The notes: generated by a model not told the origin, from the letters alone. A DNA stretch of 64,000 bases from Rhodococcus xishaensis (GCF_004011825.1 NZ_RKLO01000001.1:643575-707574), one strand, 5' to 3'. Counted from the first letter of the stretch, positions 49,417-61,165 are shown. Program-made: numbers and translations.

Positions 49417-49983
49417 TCACTTGAGCGTCAGGGCGATACCGGCGACTACGAGGAGCACGTCGTCGCACACGGAGGCAAGGCGGGAATTGAGAGCGCCGAT
49501 CTCGTCGCGGAACAGTCGGCCCGATCGGGTTTGGGGGATCACGCCCAAACCGACCTCGGGGCTGACCAGCAGCAACCGGCCGTCGAAGCCGGACACGGCT
49601 GCGACAAGCGCATCGATGCGGGCCGCGATCGCACCGCGCGGGGCCGCCCAGGCCGAGGCGTCGTCGAGTTCACAGGTCAGCCACGTGCCCAGATCATCGA
49701 CGAGCGTCGGTGGGTGTGGACCGGGTGCGTCGAGGAGGTCGACGAGGCTGCCGTCGGCGCCGATCTCGACCGTCGCCCACGACGCCGGTCGCCTGCGGCG
49801 GTGCAGATCGATCCGAGCCGCCCAGTCGTCGTCACGCGGATCGTGGCGGGCAGTCGCCACGTACCGGACCGCGGTGTGCTCGTCGAGGTCGGCGAGCATG
49901 CCTTCCGCTCGAGCCGACTTGCCGGACCGGGCGCCGCCGAGCACGAGTGTGCGGCGAGAGGAGAGCGGATCGGGGGAGGGCAC
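49417..49983 (-). CDS. cobU: Adenosylcobinamide kinase / -phosphate guanylyltransferase CobU
   Basis: Activates adenosylcobinamide to its GDP form for CobS. The 188 residues contain the family P-loop [12 protein letters not shown] near the start and [12 protein letters not shown], with guanine-specific residues in the C-terminal half. GTG 49983 is the likely start (the longer frame gives unrelated sequence), but it lacks a clear ribosome-binding site. Only 29 bp separate it from cobT; the order cobU-cobT-cobS suits an operon. Confidence 0.92.
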   Translation of the reverse strand: MPSPDPLSSRRTLVLGGARSGKSARAEGMLADLDEHTAVRYVATARHDPRDDDWAARIDLHRRRRPASWATVEIGADGSLVDLLDAPGPHPPTLVDDLGTWLTCELDDASAWAAPRGAIAARIDALVAAVSGFDGRLLLVSPEVGLGVIPQTRSGRLFRDEIGALNSRLASVCDDVLLVVAGIALTLK

Positions 49984-50053
49984 GAGGGTAGACGCTACCA
50001 ATCGAGTCGGGCCGGTCTGATCTGTGCGAGAACCGGCCCGCAGCGCAAATGGT

Positions 50054-50740
50054 TCAGACGGCGTCGCCGGGGCCGACGCGCGGCTTGGGTGCGCGCATCT
50101 TGCGGATCTGTGACGCCCGGACGAACGCGTACCAGCCGAGGCGGAAACCACCGTCGGTGGAGTCCGGGAAGCGTTCGCGGACTCTGTTGTTGATCATCCG
50201 GCCGAGGAAGTAGCCCTCGCCCGCCATGAACAGCATCAGGACGAGCATGCCGAGGGTGACGTAGTTCTGGATCACGGGATTGAGGAACATCGCCATGATC
50301 AGGATCAGGGCGAGCGGCATGAACAGCCCGACCAGGTTGCGGCGGCTGTCGACGAGATCGCGTGCGAACGCCCTGACCGGGCCCTTGTCGCGAGGGAGCA
50401 GGTACTTGTCCTCGCCGGCGAGCATCCGGGCGCGACGGTCGGCCGACTCGGCGCGTCGCTGGGCGGCGGCCGCTTTGCGTTCCACCTTGTTGCCGCGGTT
50501 GGCCCTGCGGCGAGCGCGGGCTTCTTTGGCCGTGAGCGGTGCAGGCGCAACCGGACCGCGGCGCTTGGCAGTGGCTTCGCGGCGCTTGGGGGTGGGGCGG
50601 CCCTTGCCCGGCGTCGATGCTCCGGCGGTCTCGGTCGCCCCCGATGTTTCGGGCGGCTCGGACGTCGTAGCGGTCGACTCGATGACCTCGGCGTCACGCT
50701 TATCGGAATTGTCGGAGTCGCCTCGGCGTAGCAGCTTCAC
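50054..50740 (-). CDS. DUF3043 domain-containing membrane protein
   Basis: A 228-residue protein with a long basic, Ala/Thr/Pro-rich N-terminus (about 1-105) and two membrane helices (about 130-150 and 155-178, FMPLALILIMAMFLN and LGMLVLMLFMAGEGYF), then a C-terminal VRASQIRKMRAPKP. It corresponds to Rv2206 by position. Function unknown. Confidence 0.88.
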   Translation of the reverse strand: MKLLRRGDSDNSDKRDAEVIESTATTSEPPETSGATETAGASTPGKGRPTPKRREATAKRRGPVAPAPLTAKEARARRRANRGNKVERKAAAAQRRAESADRRARMLAGEDKYLLPRDKGPVRAFARDLVDSRRNLVGLFMPLALILIMAMFLNPVIQNYVTLGMLVLMLFMAGEGYFLGRMINNRVRERFPDSTDGGFRLGWYAFVRASQIRKMRAPKPRVGPGDAV

Positions 50741-50847
50741 GTCACCAGGTTATTGGATGACGGTCCTTCTGGCGAAAGTGACTGTGGCCGACACCTCAGG
50801 ACGAGCGGAGAAATGCCGTGGTCGGGCGGTCGCCATACACTGCGCTG

Positions 50848-51942
50848 ATGCGCGTGCTGATCGCCCCCGACTCGTTCGGCGAAACCCTCACTGCGGTACA
50901 GGCAGCCGACGCGATGGCCGCCGGGTGGTCGGCCGCGCGGCCCGGTGACGACGTCGTCCTCGCGCCGCAGTCCGACGGGGGCCCGGGGTTCGTCGACGTG
51001 ATCGCGGGCACCGTCAGTGATCTCCAAACAGCTGATCTCGACGCGACTGGTGCCCGGACGACCGGCATCCGTACGACGTGGGTCGACGGACCGCTGGATA
51101 GCCCTACTGATGCCCGGTGGGCCCTTGTCGAGGGCGTCGCGTACATCGAATCGGCGCAGGCCGTCGGGCTTGCACTGCTCGAGGTACCGCCGACCCCGGA
51201 GACCGCGCTGCACGCCCATAGCCGAGGCGTGGGGCAGCTGATCGCAGCCGCGATCGATGCGGGGGCTCAGCGGATCGTTGTCGGACTCGGCGGCAGTTGC
51301 TGCACCGATGGCGGACGCGGCATGGTGACGGCGCTCGACGGTCTCGATCGCGCTCGGCAGCGGCTCGACGGGATCGACGTCGTCGCAGCCACCGACGTCG
51401 AGCATCCGCTGCTCGGTGAGCACGGTGCCGCCCGGGTCTTCGGACCGCAGAAGGGCGCCGACGGTGCCGCGATCGAGATCCTCGAACAGCGCAACGCCGC
51501 GTGGGCGGCCGAACTACGCGAAGCGTGCGGCCGTGATGTCGACGATCTGCCCGGCGCGGGCGCGGCCGGTGGGATCGGCGCCGCACTGTTTGCGCTCGGT
51601 GCCGCCAGGGAGTCGGGTGCAGCGGTCGTCGCCCGGTTCACCGACCAGGCCCGTCAGGTCGCGTCGGCAGACGTGGTGCTCACCGGCGAGGGGAGATTCG
51701 ACCAGCAGTCGTTGCGCGGCAAGCTCGTCACCTCGCTGTCCCGCACTGCGGCGGTCGCTGGGGTGCCGGCCATCGTGATCGCCGGTCAGGTCGACGTCGA
51801 CGACGAGGCGGCCCGGGAGGTCGGGATCGTGGCGGCCTTCTCGGTCACGGATTTCGCTGGATCCGTCGAGCAGGCCATGGCCGAGGCCGCCGGCCAACTC
51901 GAGGCGTTGACCTCGAGGGTCGGTGATGAATGGAAGGGGTAG
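50848..51942 (+). CDS. Glycerate kinase (GckA/GlxK family)
   Basis: Phosphorylates D-glycerate. The 364 residues show the class II glycerate kinase signatures: LIAPDSFGETLTAVQAADAM, VGLGGSCCTDGGRGM, and GEGRFDQQSLRGK. ATG 50848 lies 30 bases inside the longer frame and fits the family N-terminus. Conserved neighbour of the HesB gene, as in mycobacteria (Rv2205c). Confidence 0.93.
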   Translation: MRVLIAPDSFGETLTAVQAADAMAAGWSAARPGDDVVLAPQSDGGPGFVDVIAGTVSDLQTADLDATGARTTGIRTTWVDGPLDSPTDARWALVEGVAYIESAQAVGLALLEVPPTPETALHAHSRGVGQLIAAAIDAGAQRIVVGLGGSCCTDGGRGMVTALDGLDRARQRLDGIDVVAATDVEHPLLGEHGAARVFGPQKGADGAAIEILEQRNAAWAAELREACGRDVDDLPGAGAAGGIGAALFALGAARESGAAVVARFTDQARQVASADVVLTGEGRFDQQSLRGKLVTSLSRTAAVAGVPAIVIAGQVDVDDEAAREVGIVAAFSVTDFAGSVEQAMAEAAGQLEALTSRVGDEWKG

Positions 51943-52039
51943 AGGGCTCGGTCCAGTCCGGGCCGGGCCAAGAGGAATAGGGGGGCGCGGAGTACCGTTG
52001 AAGCGGTCACGGGTTTGATACGAGCGACAGGGAGAGCCG

Positions 52040-52390
52040 ATGACTGTGCAGAACGAGACCGCCACGCACGGCGTCACGATGACCGAGGCTGCGTCTGCGA
52101 AGGCGAAGGCGCTGCTCGATCAAGAGGGGCGCGATGACCTTGCGCTGCGCATTGCCGTGCAGCCCGGTGGTTGCGCGGGTCTGCGCTATCAGCTGTTCTT
52201 CGACGACCGCGCGCTGGACGGTGACCTCGTCGTCGAGTTCGGAGGTGTCAACCTCACCGTCGATCGGATGAGTGCTCCCTACGTCGACGGTGCCTCCATC
52301 GACTTCGTCGACTCCATCGAGAAGCAGGGCTTCACGATCGACAACCCGAACGCGACCGGATCGTGCGCCTGCGGCGATTCCTTCAACTGA
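52040..52390 (+). CDS. HesB/IscA-type iron-sulfur cluster assembly protein
   Basis: A 116-residue A-type scaffold or carrier for Fe-S clusters. The three conserved cysteines are present in GGCAGL and GSCACGDSF. It corresponds to Rv2204c. LipA (38 kb) and QcrA need Fe-S clusters, so it may serve them. The ATG has AGGGAGAG 6 bases upstream, in the usual spacing. Confidence 0.95.
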   Translation: MTVQNETATHGVTMTEAASAKAKALLDQEGRDDLALRIAVQPGGCAGLRYQLFFDDRALDGDLVVEFGGVNLTVDRMSAPYVDGASIDFVDSIEKQGFTIDNPNATGSCACGDSFN

Positions 52391-53515
<1,125 letters not shown>

Positions 53516-53537
53516 GTGAAGACGGACGGTTCCGCCC

Positions 53538-55493
53538 TCAGAGACTGACGGGGTAGAGCGGCTCCTGGATCTGCGGAACGATGCGCTGCTCGACGAAGAT
53601 GCCGTGCCAGACCATGAACGTCAGGATCGTCCACAGTCGGCGGCTGTGATCCGACGAACCGTCACGGTGCTCGGTCAGCATCCGGGTGATCGCGGCCTTG
53701 TCGAAGATGTGGTCGGTGCCCGACTCCACGATCTGCTGGTGTGCCCAGTCGAACAACTCGGTTCCGCGCAGCCAGTGTCGTAGCGGCACCGGAAAGCCCA
53801 GCTTCGCGCGGTGCAGCACATGAGGCGGCACGATTCCTTCGAGCGCCCGCCGTAGTGCGTACTTGGTGGTCGACGGCGCGGACGCTGCTCGCTTCGTTCG
53901 CCTGGTCGTGATCTTCTGGTCCAGCGGCACCCGGGACGCGACCGCGAACACCTCGGGGTCGAGGAAGGGGACGCGCAGTTCGAGGGAGTTCGCCATCGTC
54001 ATCTTGTCGGCCTTGACGAGGATGTCGCCGCGCAGCCACGTGAACAGGTCGAGGTGCTGCATGCGTGCCACGGGATCCCAGCCGCGCGACTGCGCGTAGA
54101 TCGGCGCCGTCACGTCCTGGTGCGTCCACTCGGGCCGGAAGTCCCGCAGGGCTGCCCGCAACTGAGCGTCGCTGAAGCTGCGTGCGTTGCCGTAGTACCG
54201 TTCTTCGAGGGTCATCGAGCCGCGATGCAGCAGGCTCTTGCCGCGCGTGCCCTCGGGGATCCGATCCGACAGTTTGCCGGCCGCGCGGCGCAACACAGTC
54301 GGCAGGTGGTCGAACGGCCGAAGCGAGATCGGCTCGCGGTAGATGGTGTAGCCGCCGAACAGTTCGTCGGCGCCCTCGCCCGAGAGCACCACCTTGACGT
54401 GCTTGCGGGCCTCTTTCGCGACGAACCACAGCGGGACCAGTGCCGGGTCGGCGACCGGGTCGTCGAGATACCACACGATCTCGGGAATGGCGGCCGCGAA
54501 CTCAGCGGGGCTCACGACCTTGACCACGTGCCGGGCGCCGATCGCTGCCGCGGACTCGGCCGCGACGTCGACCTCGGAATAGCCCTCGCGTTCGAAGCCG
54601 GTCGTGAACGTGATCAGGTTCGGGTTGTGCCGCATGGCGAGCGCCGCGATCGCCGTCGAGTCGATGCCGCCCGACAGGAACGAGCCCACGGTGACGTCTG
54701 CCCGCATGTGCTTGGCGACCGAGTCCTCGAGCGCCTCCGTGATCTCGCGGTAGCGGGACTGCTCGGAACCGGGAGCGAATGGCGCCGCCGGGAAGGTCGG
54801 TGTGAAGTATCGGGTGACCTCGGGCGCCTTTCCCGGTTCCAGGCGTGCGTAGCATCCCGATTCGAGGCGTCGGATCCGCGCGTGCAGCGTCTCGGGCTCG
54901 GGCACGTACTGCAGGACCGTGTAGTGCTCGATCGCCCGCGGATCGAGTTCGGTGTCGATCCCGATGACGTCGGCTAGTTCGAGCAAGCTCTTCTTCTCGC
55001 TACCGAAAGCGGTGCCGTTCGTTCCGGTCGCTATGAACAGGGGCTTGATGCCGAACGGGTCGCGTGCCAGGAACAGCTCACGGGTCTCGGTGTCCCACAC
55101 CGCGAACGCGAACATGCCACGCAGCCGGCGGACCGCCTCGGCTCCCCAGTAGTGGTACGCGGCGACGATCGCCTCACTGTCGCCCTCGGTGTTGAACTCG
55201 GCGCCGTGATCCCTCGCCAGCTCTGCGCGAACCTCTAGGTAGTTGTAGATCTCGCCGTTGAAGGTGAGCGCGTAGCGCCCGGGGTTCTCCGGCGGACCCC
55301 AGCGCAACGGCTGGTGCGAGTGCTCGAGGTCGATGATCGACAACCGGTTGAAACCGAGGATCAGATCCTCGTCGTGCCACGTGCCGTGCTCGTCAGGACC
55401 ACGATGGCGCAGGCAGTGCATGGCCCCGTCGACACGCGTGACTGCGTCGTCGCCGGTACCGTCCGTGGTGAGTAGTCCGAGCAGTCCGCACAC
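53538..55493 (-). CDS. asnB: Glutamine-hydrolysing asparagine synthetase AsnB
   Basis: Makes asparagine from aspartate, glutamine and ATP. The 651 residues have the N-terminal amidotransferase domain with Cys2 (MCGLLGLL) and NGEIYNY, and the synthetase domain with the PP-loop FLSGGIDSTAIAALA. It is divergent from ctaC with 290 bp between. Related homologues also modify wall peptides, but the overall match is to the asparagine synthetase. Confidence 0.94.
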   Translation of the reverse strand: MCGLLGLLTTDGTGDDAVTRVDGAMHCLRHRGPDEHGTWHDEDLILGFNRLSIIDLEHSHQPLRWGPPENPGRYALTFNGEIYNYLEVRAELARDHGAEFNTEGDSEAIVAAYHYWGAEAVRRLRGMFAFAVWDTETRELFLARDPFGIKPLFIATGTNGTAFGSEKKSLLELADVIGIDTELDPRAIEHYTVLQYVPEPETLHARIRRLESGCYARLEPGKAPEVTRYFTPTFPAAPFAPGSEQSRYREITEALEDSVAKHMRADVTVGSFLSGGIDSTAIAALAMRHNPNLITFTTGFEREGYSEVDVAAESAAAIGARHVVKVVSPAEFAAAIPEIVWYLDDPVADPALVPLWFVAKEARKHVKVVLSGEGADELFGGYTIYREPISLRPFDHLPTVLRRAAGKLSDRIPEGTRGKSLLHRGSMTLEERYYGNARSFSDAQLRAALRDFRPEWTHQDVTAPIYAQSRGWDPVARMQHLDLFTWLRGDILVKADKMTMANSLELRVPFLDPEVFAVASRVPLDQKITTRRTKRAASAPSTTKYALRRALEGIVPPHVLHRAKLGFPVPLRHWLRGTELFDWAHQQIVESGTDHIFDKAAITRMLTEHRDGSSDHSRRLWTILTFMVWHGIFVEQRIVPQIQEPLYPVSL

Positions 55494-55783
55494 AGCGTCG
55501 AGTCCCTCGATTCAGAGTCGTTTGTCGGTCCCGGCCCGACGGCTCCGGAGAGCGTCGGAATTCCCGAGGGAAGTATGCCGCAGTTTGCACGGGGGACGGG
55601 TCGGAGGGGACCGCGCTCTCAGCTGAATCCCAGGTCGCGCCGGTACGGTCGGCGGGCTCCGCTCCCGACTGCGGCGCCGTCCCCGACCCGGGAGTGGAGG
55701 TTGGGCGCGGTTGGTCTACGCTGCGTAGTAATTGGGCCTTCCCGTCGGGTGTGCCCTAGTGGAATTGCGGCGATCAGGAAGGC

Positions 55784-56848
55784 GTGAACGTGGCGCAAGG
55801 TCGGATCCTTCGGCGAGCCGGGCTGGCAGCATCTCTGGGTACAGCTGCCGTGCTGCTGTCGGGTTGCTCAATCGACAATTCGGTGCTTCGCTTCGGGTGG
55901 CCATCAGGAGTTACTCCGCAGGCCGAGCGTATGCGCGAACTGTGGACGTGGTCGGTCATCGCGGCCCTCGTCATGGGTGTCATCGTGTGGGGCCTTACCT
56001 TCTGGGTGGTCGTTTTCCACCGCAAGAAGAAGGACTCGCCGGAGTTCCCGCGTCAGACGGCATACAACGTGCCGCTGGAACTGTTCTATACGGCCGTTCC
56101 GTTCGTAATCATCGCCGTTCTCTTCTACTTCACCGTGGTTGTCCAGAACTACGTTTCGGAGAAGGAGGACAACCCGAACGTCGTTGTCGACGTCACTGCC
56201 TACCAGTGGAACTGGAAGTTCGGCTACCGCACCATCGACATGGGCGACGGCACCGCGAGGTACGAGGGCATCGACGAGGCCGCCACCGCCGCCGCACTCG
56301 CTGCATCAACGCCCGAGGGCGTGGACGAGGAGGGGCGGGAGATTGTCGGCCCGATCCACGGCAAGATCCCGCAGGATCTGTCCTACCTGCGCTACGACAA
56401 GATCGAGACCGTCGGTTCCAGCAACGAGATCCCGATCCTCGTTCTGCCGACCAACCGGAGCATCCAGTTCGAACTCGCTTCCGCCGATGTCATCCACTCG
56501 TTCTGGGTCCCGGAGTTCCTGTTCAAGCGTGACGTGCTCCCTAACCCCAAGGAGAACCACTCGGACAACGTCTTCCAGATCAGCGAGATCGAGAGGGAGG
56601 GTGCGTTCGTGGGCCGCTGCGCGGAAATGTGCGGCACCTTCCACTCGATGATGAACTTCGAGGTCCGTGCCGTGACGCCGGAGAAGTTCATGCAGTACAT
56701 CGAGGCTCGCAAGTCTGTCGAGGAAGGCGGGCAGGGTCTGAGCACCGCCGAGGCGCTGGCGTCGATCGGTGAATCTCCCACCGCTACCTCGACCTCGCCG
56801 TTCAACACCGACCGCACTGCGCGCGAAGCATCGGCCACCGGCAACTGA
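55784..56848 (+). CDS. ctaC: Cytochrome c oxidase subunit II CtaC
   Basis: The 354-residue subunit binds the CuA centre of the aa3 oxidase. It has a lipobox (LLSGC, Cys28), two membrane helices (about 45-65 and 85-115), and a periplasmic domain with the CuA ligands in HSFWVPEF and CAEMCGTFHSMM. GTG 55784 has AGGAAGG 3 bases upstream. ctaF follows after 35 bp. CtaD is not in this window. Confidence 0.96.
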   Translation: MNVAQGRILRRAGLAASLGTAAVLLSGCSIDNSVLRFGWPSGVTPQAERMRELWTWSVIAALVMGVIVWGLTFWVVVFHRKKKDSPEFPRQTAYNVPLELFYTAVPFVIIAVLFYFTVVVQNYVSEKEDNPNVVVDVTAYQWNWKFGYRTIDMGDGTARYEGIDEAATAAALAASTPEGVDEEGREIVGPIHGKIPQDLSYLRYDKIETVGSSNEIPILVLPTNRSIQFELASADVIHSFWVPEFLFKRDVLPNPKENHSDNVFQISEIEREGAFVGRCAEMCGTFHSMMNFEVRAVTPEKFMQYIEARKSVEEGGQGLSTAEALASIGESPTATSTSPFNTDRTAREASATGN

Positions 56849-56883
56849 CGGCCCTAGTGCCCTGACCAAGGACAAGAACTGAT

Positions 56884-57300
56884 ATGAAGATCGAAGCCAA
56901 GCTCTTCGAGATCCTGACGGTGTTCTTCATTCTCGTCGCGATCGTCTACGGTGTCTTCACCGCTTACTCGCGCACCGGAATCGAATGGGCCGGCCTCACC
57001 GCGATCGTCCTGTCGGCTGGTCTGAGTCTGATCGTCGGAACATACTTCCGGTTCGTAGCGCGTCGCCTCGACGTTCGTCCCGAGGACTACGAGGAGGCAG
57101 AGGTTTCCGACGGCTCGGGCGATCTAGGCTTCTTCAGCCCGGGTAGCTTCTGGCCCATCCTGCTGGCCGGTGCCGCCGCGATCGCTGCGCTCGCGCTGGC
57201 CTTCTTCCAGGCGTGGATGATCGTCGCTGCGGTGGCCCTGGTGCTCGCCGCTGCCGCCGGCCTGGTCTTCGAGTACCACATAGGGCCGGAGAAGCACTAG
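56884..57300 (+). CDS. ctaF: Cytochrome c oxidase subunit IV CtaF
   Basis: A 138-residue actinobacterial subunit of the aa3 oxidase with four helices. It opens [19 protein letters not shown] and contains [22 protein letters not shown], characteristic of the family. ATG 56884 has AAGGACAAG 6 bases upstream. A strong terminator follows 15 bp after the stop. Confidence 0.94.
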   Translation: MKIEAKLFEILTVFFILVAIVYGVFTAYSRTGIEWAGLTAIVLSAGLSLIVGTYFRFVARRLDVRPEDYEEAEVSDGSGDLGFFSPGSFWPILLAGAAAIAALALAFFQAWMIVAAVALVLAAAAGLVFEYHIGPEKH

Positions 57301-57315
57301 CACCCTCCGATTCAC

Positions 57316-57352
57316 CGAAGGCGCCGAACCCGTCCGGGGTTCGGCGCCTTCG
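57316..57352 (+). terminator. 16-bp hairpin terminator after ctaF
   Basis: A perfect 16-bp stem (57316-57331 with 57337-57352) and a 5-base loop, 15 bp after the ctaF stop. Confidence 0.9.
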
Positions 57353-57532
57353 GCGTTCCGGCCAGTCGGTGCTGCCTCGGTGATCCGTCGCGGACCGTTG
57401 CGTAGCGTCCGTCGCGAAACTCGTCGCCGTCGGGACCCCGATCGGTAGCGGTGTTGTCCGAGAATTGGGTGCGTCGGGGAATTGGGTGCGCCTGGAACCG
57501 CGGGCGGTGTCGGAGTGAGCGAAGGGATCGTG

Positions 57533-58246
57533 ATGGCGACTGACATGCCGAAGGCTCTGCTGTTCGACGTCCAGGGAACAGCCGCCGAGTTTCACGCGAC
57601 CGTGTCGGGTGTGCTTCGTGCCGTCGATGCCGGGCGCAACATCCGACAGGATTGGGAGGGGATCGTCGATCGCTGGCGCGCAGCGTACTTCGCATCCGTC
57701 GAGCACGCGTCGATCAGGGGAGGCGAGTGGGTATCCGTGCACTCGATGTACCGGGATGCGCTTGATGTCCTGTTGGACGAGTGGGGCGTGACCGGCTGGT
57801 CGGATGCCGATCGTGAGCGTGCGACGAGTGCATGGCGACGACTCGAACCGTGGCCGGACACGACTGCTGGCCTGGATCGGTTACGTGGACGGTTCACGAT
57901 CGCCACGCTCTCCAACGCGGACGTTGCTGCGGTCGTGGAGATGTCGAAGTCCGGCGGCATGAGGTGGGACGCCGTGTTCACCGCGGAGATGGGCGGTGTG
58001 TTCAAGCCCGACCCGAGGATCTATCGCATGGCGGCCCGCTACCTGGGGTTTGCGCAACAAGACATCATGATGGTCGCGTGCCACAAATACGACCTGCGAG
58101 CGGCAGGGGAACTCGGCTTCCGGACGGCCTTCGTGGCCCGCCCGGTGGAGTTCGGCCCACACGGGGTCGTCGACACGACCTACGAATCGGATTTCGACGT
58201 CAACGCCGCGGACTTCCTCGATCTTGCCGATCAGCTCGGTTGCTGA
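57533..58246 (+). CDS. Haloacid dehalogenase type II-like hydrolase (HAD superfamily)
   Basis: A 237-residue HAD protein close to the (S)-2-haloacid dehalogenase type. Nucleophile D12 in LFDVQGT, LSNAD for motif II, the lysine in GVFKPDPRIYRMA, and an acidic CHKYDLRAAGELGF. The GTAAEF stretch after the nucleophile replaces the usual acidic partner seen in phosphatases. ATG 57533 has GAAGGG 6 bases upstream. It might detoxify haloacids; it could also be a general HAD hydrolase. It is a single gene between ctaF and qcrB. Confidence 0.82.
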   Translation: MATDMPKALLFDVQGTAAEFHATVSGVLRAVDAGRNIRQDWEGIVDRWRAAYFASVEHASIRGGEWVSVHSMYRDALDVLLDEWGVTGWSDADRERATSAWRRLEPWPDTTAGLDRLRGRFTIATLSNADVAAVVEMSKSGGMRWDAVFTAEMGGVFKPDPRIYRMAARYLGFAQQDIMMVACHKYDLRAAGELGFRTAFVARPVEFGPHGVVDTTYESDFDVNAADFLDLADQLGC

Positions 58247-58260
58247 AGCTCCGACGTTCC

Positions 58261-58324
58261 TTCAGGCACACCAGCTCTTCAGGAACACCAGCTCTTCAGG
58301 AACACCAGCTCTTCAGGAACACCG
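58261..58324. repeat. 17-bp tandem repeats (about four copies) between the HAD gene and qcrB
   Basis: Units TTCAGGAACACCAGCTC at 58261 (one change), 58278, 58295 and a shorter last copy at 58312. The array lies just before a perfect 21-bp hairpin. Confidence 0.95.
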
Positions 58325-58325
58325 A

Positions 58326-58372
58326 GAACGGGAGAGGCCCCGAACCGGTATGGTTCGGGGCCTCTCCCGTTC
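58326..58372. terminator. Perfect 21-bp hairpin, likely bidirectional terminator
   Basis: 58326-58346 and 58352-58372 form a perfect 21-bp stem with a 5-base loop. It lies between the stops of the HAD gene (rightward) and qcrB (leftward, 13 bp away). Confidence 0.88.
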
Positions 58373-58385
58373 GATCTCTGGCGAA

Positions 58386-60032
58386 CTAGTGCGCCTCGCC
58401 GTTGCCGGAGCCGTCTCCGCGGGCGCGGTCCTGGTACTCCGTGAGAACACGCATCTGCTCGTGCTCTGCGGCGTGCTCGGCGGCCTCGAGCGCCTGGCTC
58501 TGTTCGACCGGGTCGGGGGTGACCCAGCTGCCCGAGCCGGGCTTGCCGGCCGAGCCGAGCCGGTTCATCTTCTTCGGGATCGGTGCACCCTGGTACTCCA
58601 GCGGGATCGGGTGGCCGTGATCGTCGACCGGTCCGAGCGGCTGGTGGATCTCGACGTACTCACCGTGCGGCAGTCGCTTGATGATGCCCGTCTCGATGCC
58701 GTGCTCGAGCACCGCACGGTCGCTGCGCTGCAGACCCAGGCAGAACCGGTAGGTGACGTAGTAGGCGATCGGAGGCAGGAGCACCATGCCGATGCGACCG
58801 ATCCAGGTCATCGCGTTCAGCGAGATGTCCAGATGGTAGGCGATGATGTCGTTGATGCAGGAGAGGGTCAGTACCACGTAGAACGCGATGGCCATCGCGC
58901 CGATGCCGGTGCGGACCGGGACGTCCCGCGGACGCTGCAGCAGGTTGTGGTGCGCATCGTCCTTCGTGAACTTCTTCTCGATCCACGGGTACGCGATCAG
59001 CAGCGTGAACACGAGGCCCATGATCACCGCGACGGCGAACACCGCGGGGATGGTGTAGCGGTCGAACAGGTAGAACTCCCACGCCGGCCACAGGCGAGCC
59101 ATGCCGTCGGTCCACATCAGGTAGAAGTCGGGCTGCACACCGGCCGACACCTGCGACGGGTTGTACGGGCCGAGGTTCCAGATCGGGTTGATCTGCAGCA
59201 AGCCGCCCATGAGGGCGAGGATGCCGAAGGTGAACGCGAAGAACGCACCACCCTTGAGGGCGAACACGGGGAGGATCCGAACCCCGACGACGTTCTGTTC
59301 CGTGCGGCCCGGTCCGGGGAACTGCGTGTGCTTCTGGTACCACACCAGCGCGAGGTGCGCGGCGATGAGGGCGAGCATGATGCCCGGGAAGAGCAGCACG
59401 TGTGCGACGTACAGGCGCGGGATGATCAGCGTGCCGGGGAAGTCTCCACCGAAGATCAGCCAGTGCAACCAGGTGCCGGCGATCGGAATACTGATCGTGA
59501 TCCCGGACAGCGCGGCCCGGAGGCCCGTACCGGAGAGCAGGTCGTCCGGCAGCGAGTAGCCGAAGAAGCCCTCGAACATCGCCAGGATCAGCAGCAGCAC
59601 GCCGATGACCCAGTTCGCCTCACGCGGACGACGGAACGCGCCGGTGAAGAAGATGCGCAGCAGGTGCACGATGATCGACGCGGCGAACAGCAGCGCGGCC
59701 CAGTGGTGGACCTGTCGCACGAACAGGCCGCCGCGAACCTCGAACGAGATGTTCAGCGTCGTCTCGTAGGCGCGGGACATCTCGATGCCGCGGAGCGGCT
59801 CGTATGCACCGTTGTAGGTGACCTCTGCCAATGACGGGTCGAAGAACAGCGTCAGGTAGACACCCGAGATCAGCAGAATGATGAAGCTGTAGAGCGCGAT
59901 CTCGCCGAGCATGAAGGACCAGTGGCTCGGAAAGACCTTGTTGATCTGGCGCTTGAGGCCGGCTGAGAGGTGATAGCGCGAGTCGACAGCTTCTGCTCGC
60001 TCCGCCATCCGGGCCTGGGTAGTAGTACTCAC
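58386..60032 (-). CDS. qcrB: Cytochrome bc1 complex cytochrome b QcrB
   Basis: A 548-residue integral membrane subunit carrying two haems b and the quinol sites. Signatures include the [15 protein letters not shown] helix with haem histidines, the Qo-loop [20 protein letters not shown] and the [13 protein letters not shown] region. It is the family targeted by the drug telacebec in mycobacteria. GTG 60032 is chosen because it overlaps the qcrA stop (GTGA) and has GGGAG upstream. It ends in the hairpin at 58326-58372. Confidence 0.96.
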   Translation of the reverse strand: MSTTTQARMAERAEAVDSRYHLSAGLKRQINKVFPSHWSFMLGEIALYSFIILLISGVYLTLFFDPSLAEVTYNGAYEPLRGIEMSRAYETTLNISFEVRGGLFVRQVHHWAALLFAASIIVHLLRIFFTGAFRRPREANWVIGVLLLILAMFEGFFGYSLPDDLLSGTGLRAALSGITISIPIAGTWLHWLIFGGDFPGTLIIPRLYVAHVLLFPGIMLALIAAHLALVWYQKHTQFPGPGRTEQNVVGVRILPVFALKGGAFFAFTFGILALMGGLLQINPIWNLGPYNPSQVSAGVQPDFYLMWTDGMARLWPAWEFYLFDRYTIPAVFAVAVIMGLVFTLLIAYPWIEKKFTKDDAHHNLLQRPRDVPVRTGIGAMAIAFYVVLTLSCINDIIAYHLDISLNAMTWIGRIGMVLLPPIAYYVTYRFCLGLQRSDRAVLEHGIETGIIKRLPHGEYVEIHQPLGPVDDHGHPIPLEYQGAPIPKKMNRLGSAGKPGSGSWVTPDPVEQSQALEAAEHAAEHEQMRVLTEYQDRARGDGSGNGEAH

Positions 60033-61165
60033 GGTCGACGCTCCCAAAATGCCGGGCCGAGGGCTTCGATGAAGTCACCGTTGGCGACGAGGTAGCCCTC
60101 TTCATTCACAGTAATAGGCAGCTGCGGAAGGGGACGAGCTGCTGGTCCGAAGATCGGCTTGCCGTACTGCAGCGCGTCGAACTGCGACTGATGGCACGGG
60201 CACAGGATTCTGTTGGTCTGCTGCTCGTACAGCGAGGTGGGGCAACCGAGGTGCGTGCAGATCTTCGAGTAGGCAAAGTAGTCGCCGTAGTTGAAGCTCT
60301 CCTGGCCCTTGCGCTTGACAGCCCTCTCGGTGTCCTCGGTGCGCAGTCGGAGCAGCATCACGGAGTTGCGGATACCGCGCAGTGCCGCGAACAACTCGTG
60401 GTCGTTGCCACGCTCGGACTCACGGAACGGGAACACCGTCTCCATGGCGCCGGCGTCGAGGTCCTCGGGACGCACGAGCACGATGTCGTGCGGGCGGCCG
60501 GTGTCGCGACGCAGGTAGATCGTCTCGCCCGGGTAGCGGGGTGTCCAGCCGGACACCCACAGCGGGGAGTTGTCGCCCTGCGCCCACGGGTTCTTGATCA
60601 TGCCGCCGAGGGGCAACACCGACATGATGCCGACCGCTCCGCCGCCGAAGATCAGGCTGCGCTTGATCATCTTGCGGCGACCGATCGTCGACTTGTCGAG
60701 GGTGTCGCCCAGCTGGGCCCCGAGGGTCTGCTTGTCGACCTCGGCGGAACCGCCGTCGTGGCGATCCTGGATCGAGACCTCTTCGGGAATGAACTTCTTG
60801 GTGTACTTCACCGCGCCGACGCCGACACTGAGGATCGCCACACCCATCGTCAGGCCGATGAGCGGGGTGTACAGGTTGTACGCCCAGTAGGTGTCCTCAC
60901 CCGGTCCCGCCCACTGCCACGGCCAGAACAGGAAGATTCCGATGAAGGCGAGTGCCGAGAGTCCGGCGAGGATGAACCAGAAGGCCACCGAGCGCTCGGC
61001 GCGCTTCTCGGCCTTGGTGCCCTCGACCGGCCAGCGGTCGCGCTGGAACGCGACATCGACCCCATCGAGGTTTGTGCCGAGCTCGACGAGCTCGTCCCGG
61101 CTCATTTGAGCGAGTTCGTCGTCGGTGTACTTCTTCGGCGCATCGCCGCTGCCGGCGTCGCTCAT
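60029..61165 (-). CDS. qcrA: Rieske iron-sulfur subunit QcrA
   Basis: A 378-residue Rieske subunit with three N-terminal membrane helices (actinobacterial type) and the [2Fe-2S] ligands C303, H305 in CTHLGC and C322, H325 in CPCHQS, linked by disulfide pair C308/C324. The ATG overlaps the qcrC stop (ATGA). Transfers electrons to QcrC. Confidence 0.96.
   Translation of the reverse strand: MSDAGSGDAPKKYTDDELAQMSRDELVELGTNLDGVDVAFQRDRWPVEGTKAEKRAERSVAFWFILAGLSALAFIGIFLFWPWQWAGPGEDTYWAYNLYTPLIGLTMGVAILSVGVGAVKYTKKFIPEEVSIQDRHDGGSAEVDKQTLGAQLGDTLDKSTIGRRKMIKRSLIFGGGAVGIMSVLPLGGMIKNPWAQGDNSPLWVSGWTPRYPGETIYLRRDTGRPHDIVLVRPEDLDAGAMETVFPFRESERGNDHELFAALRGIRNSVMLLRLRTEDTERAVKRKGQESFNYGDYFAYSKICTHLGCPTSLYEQQTNRILCPCHQSQFDALQYGKPIFGPAARPLPQLPITVNEEGYLVANGDFIEALGPAFWERRP

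Noticed and set aside
58224-59834. Long plus-strand frame opposite qcrB
   Set aside because: Antisense shadow of qcrB; translation is rich in charged residues with no domain.
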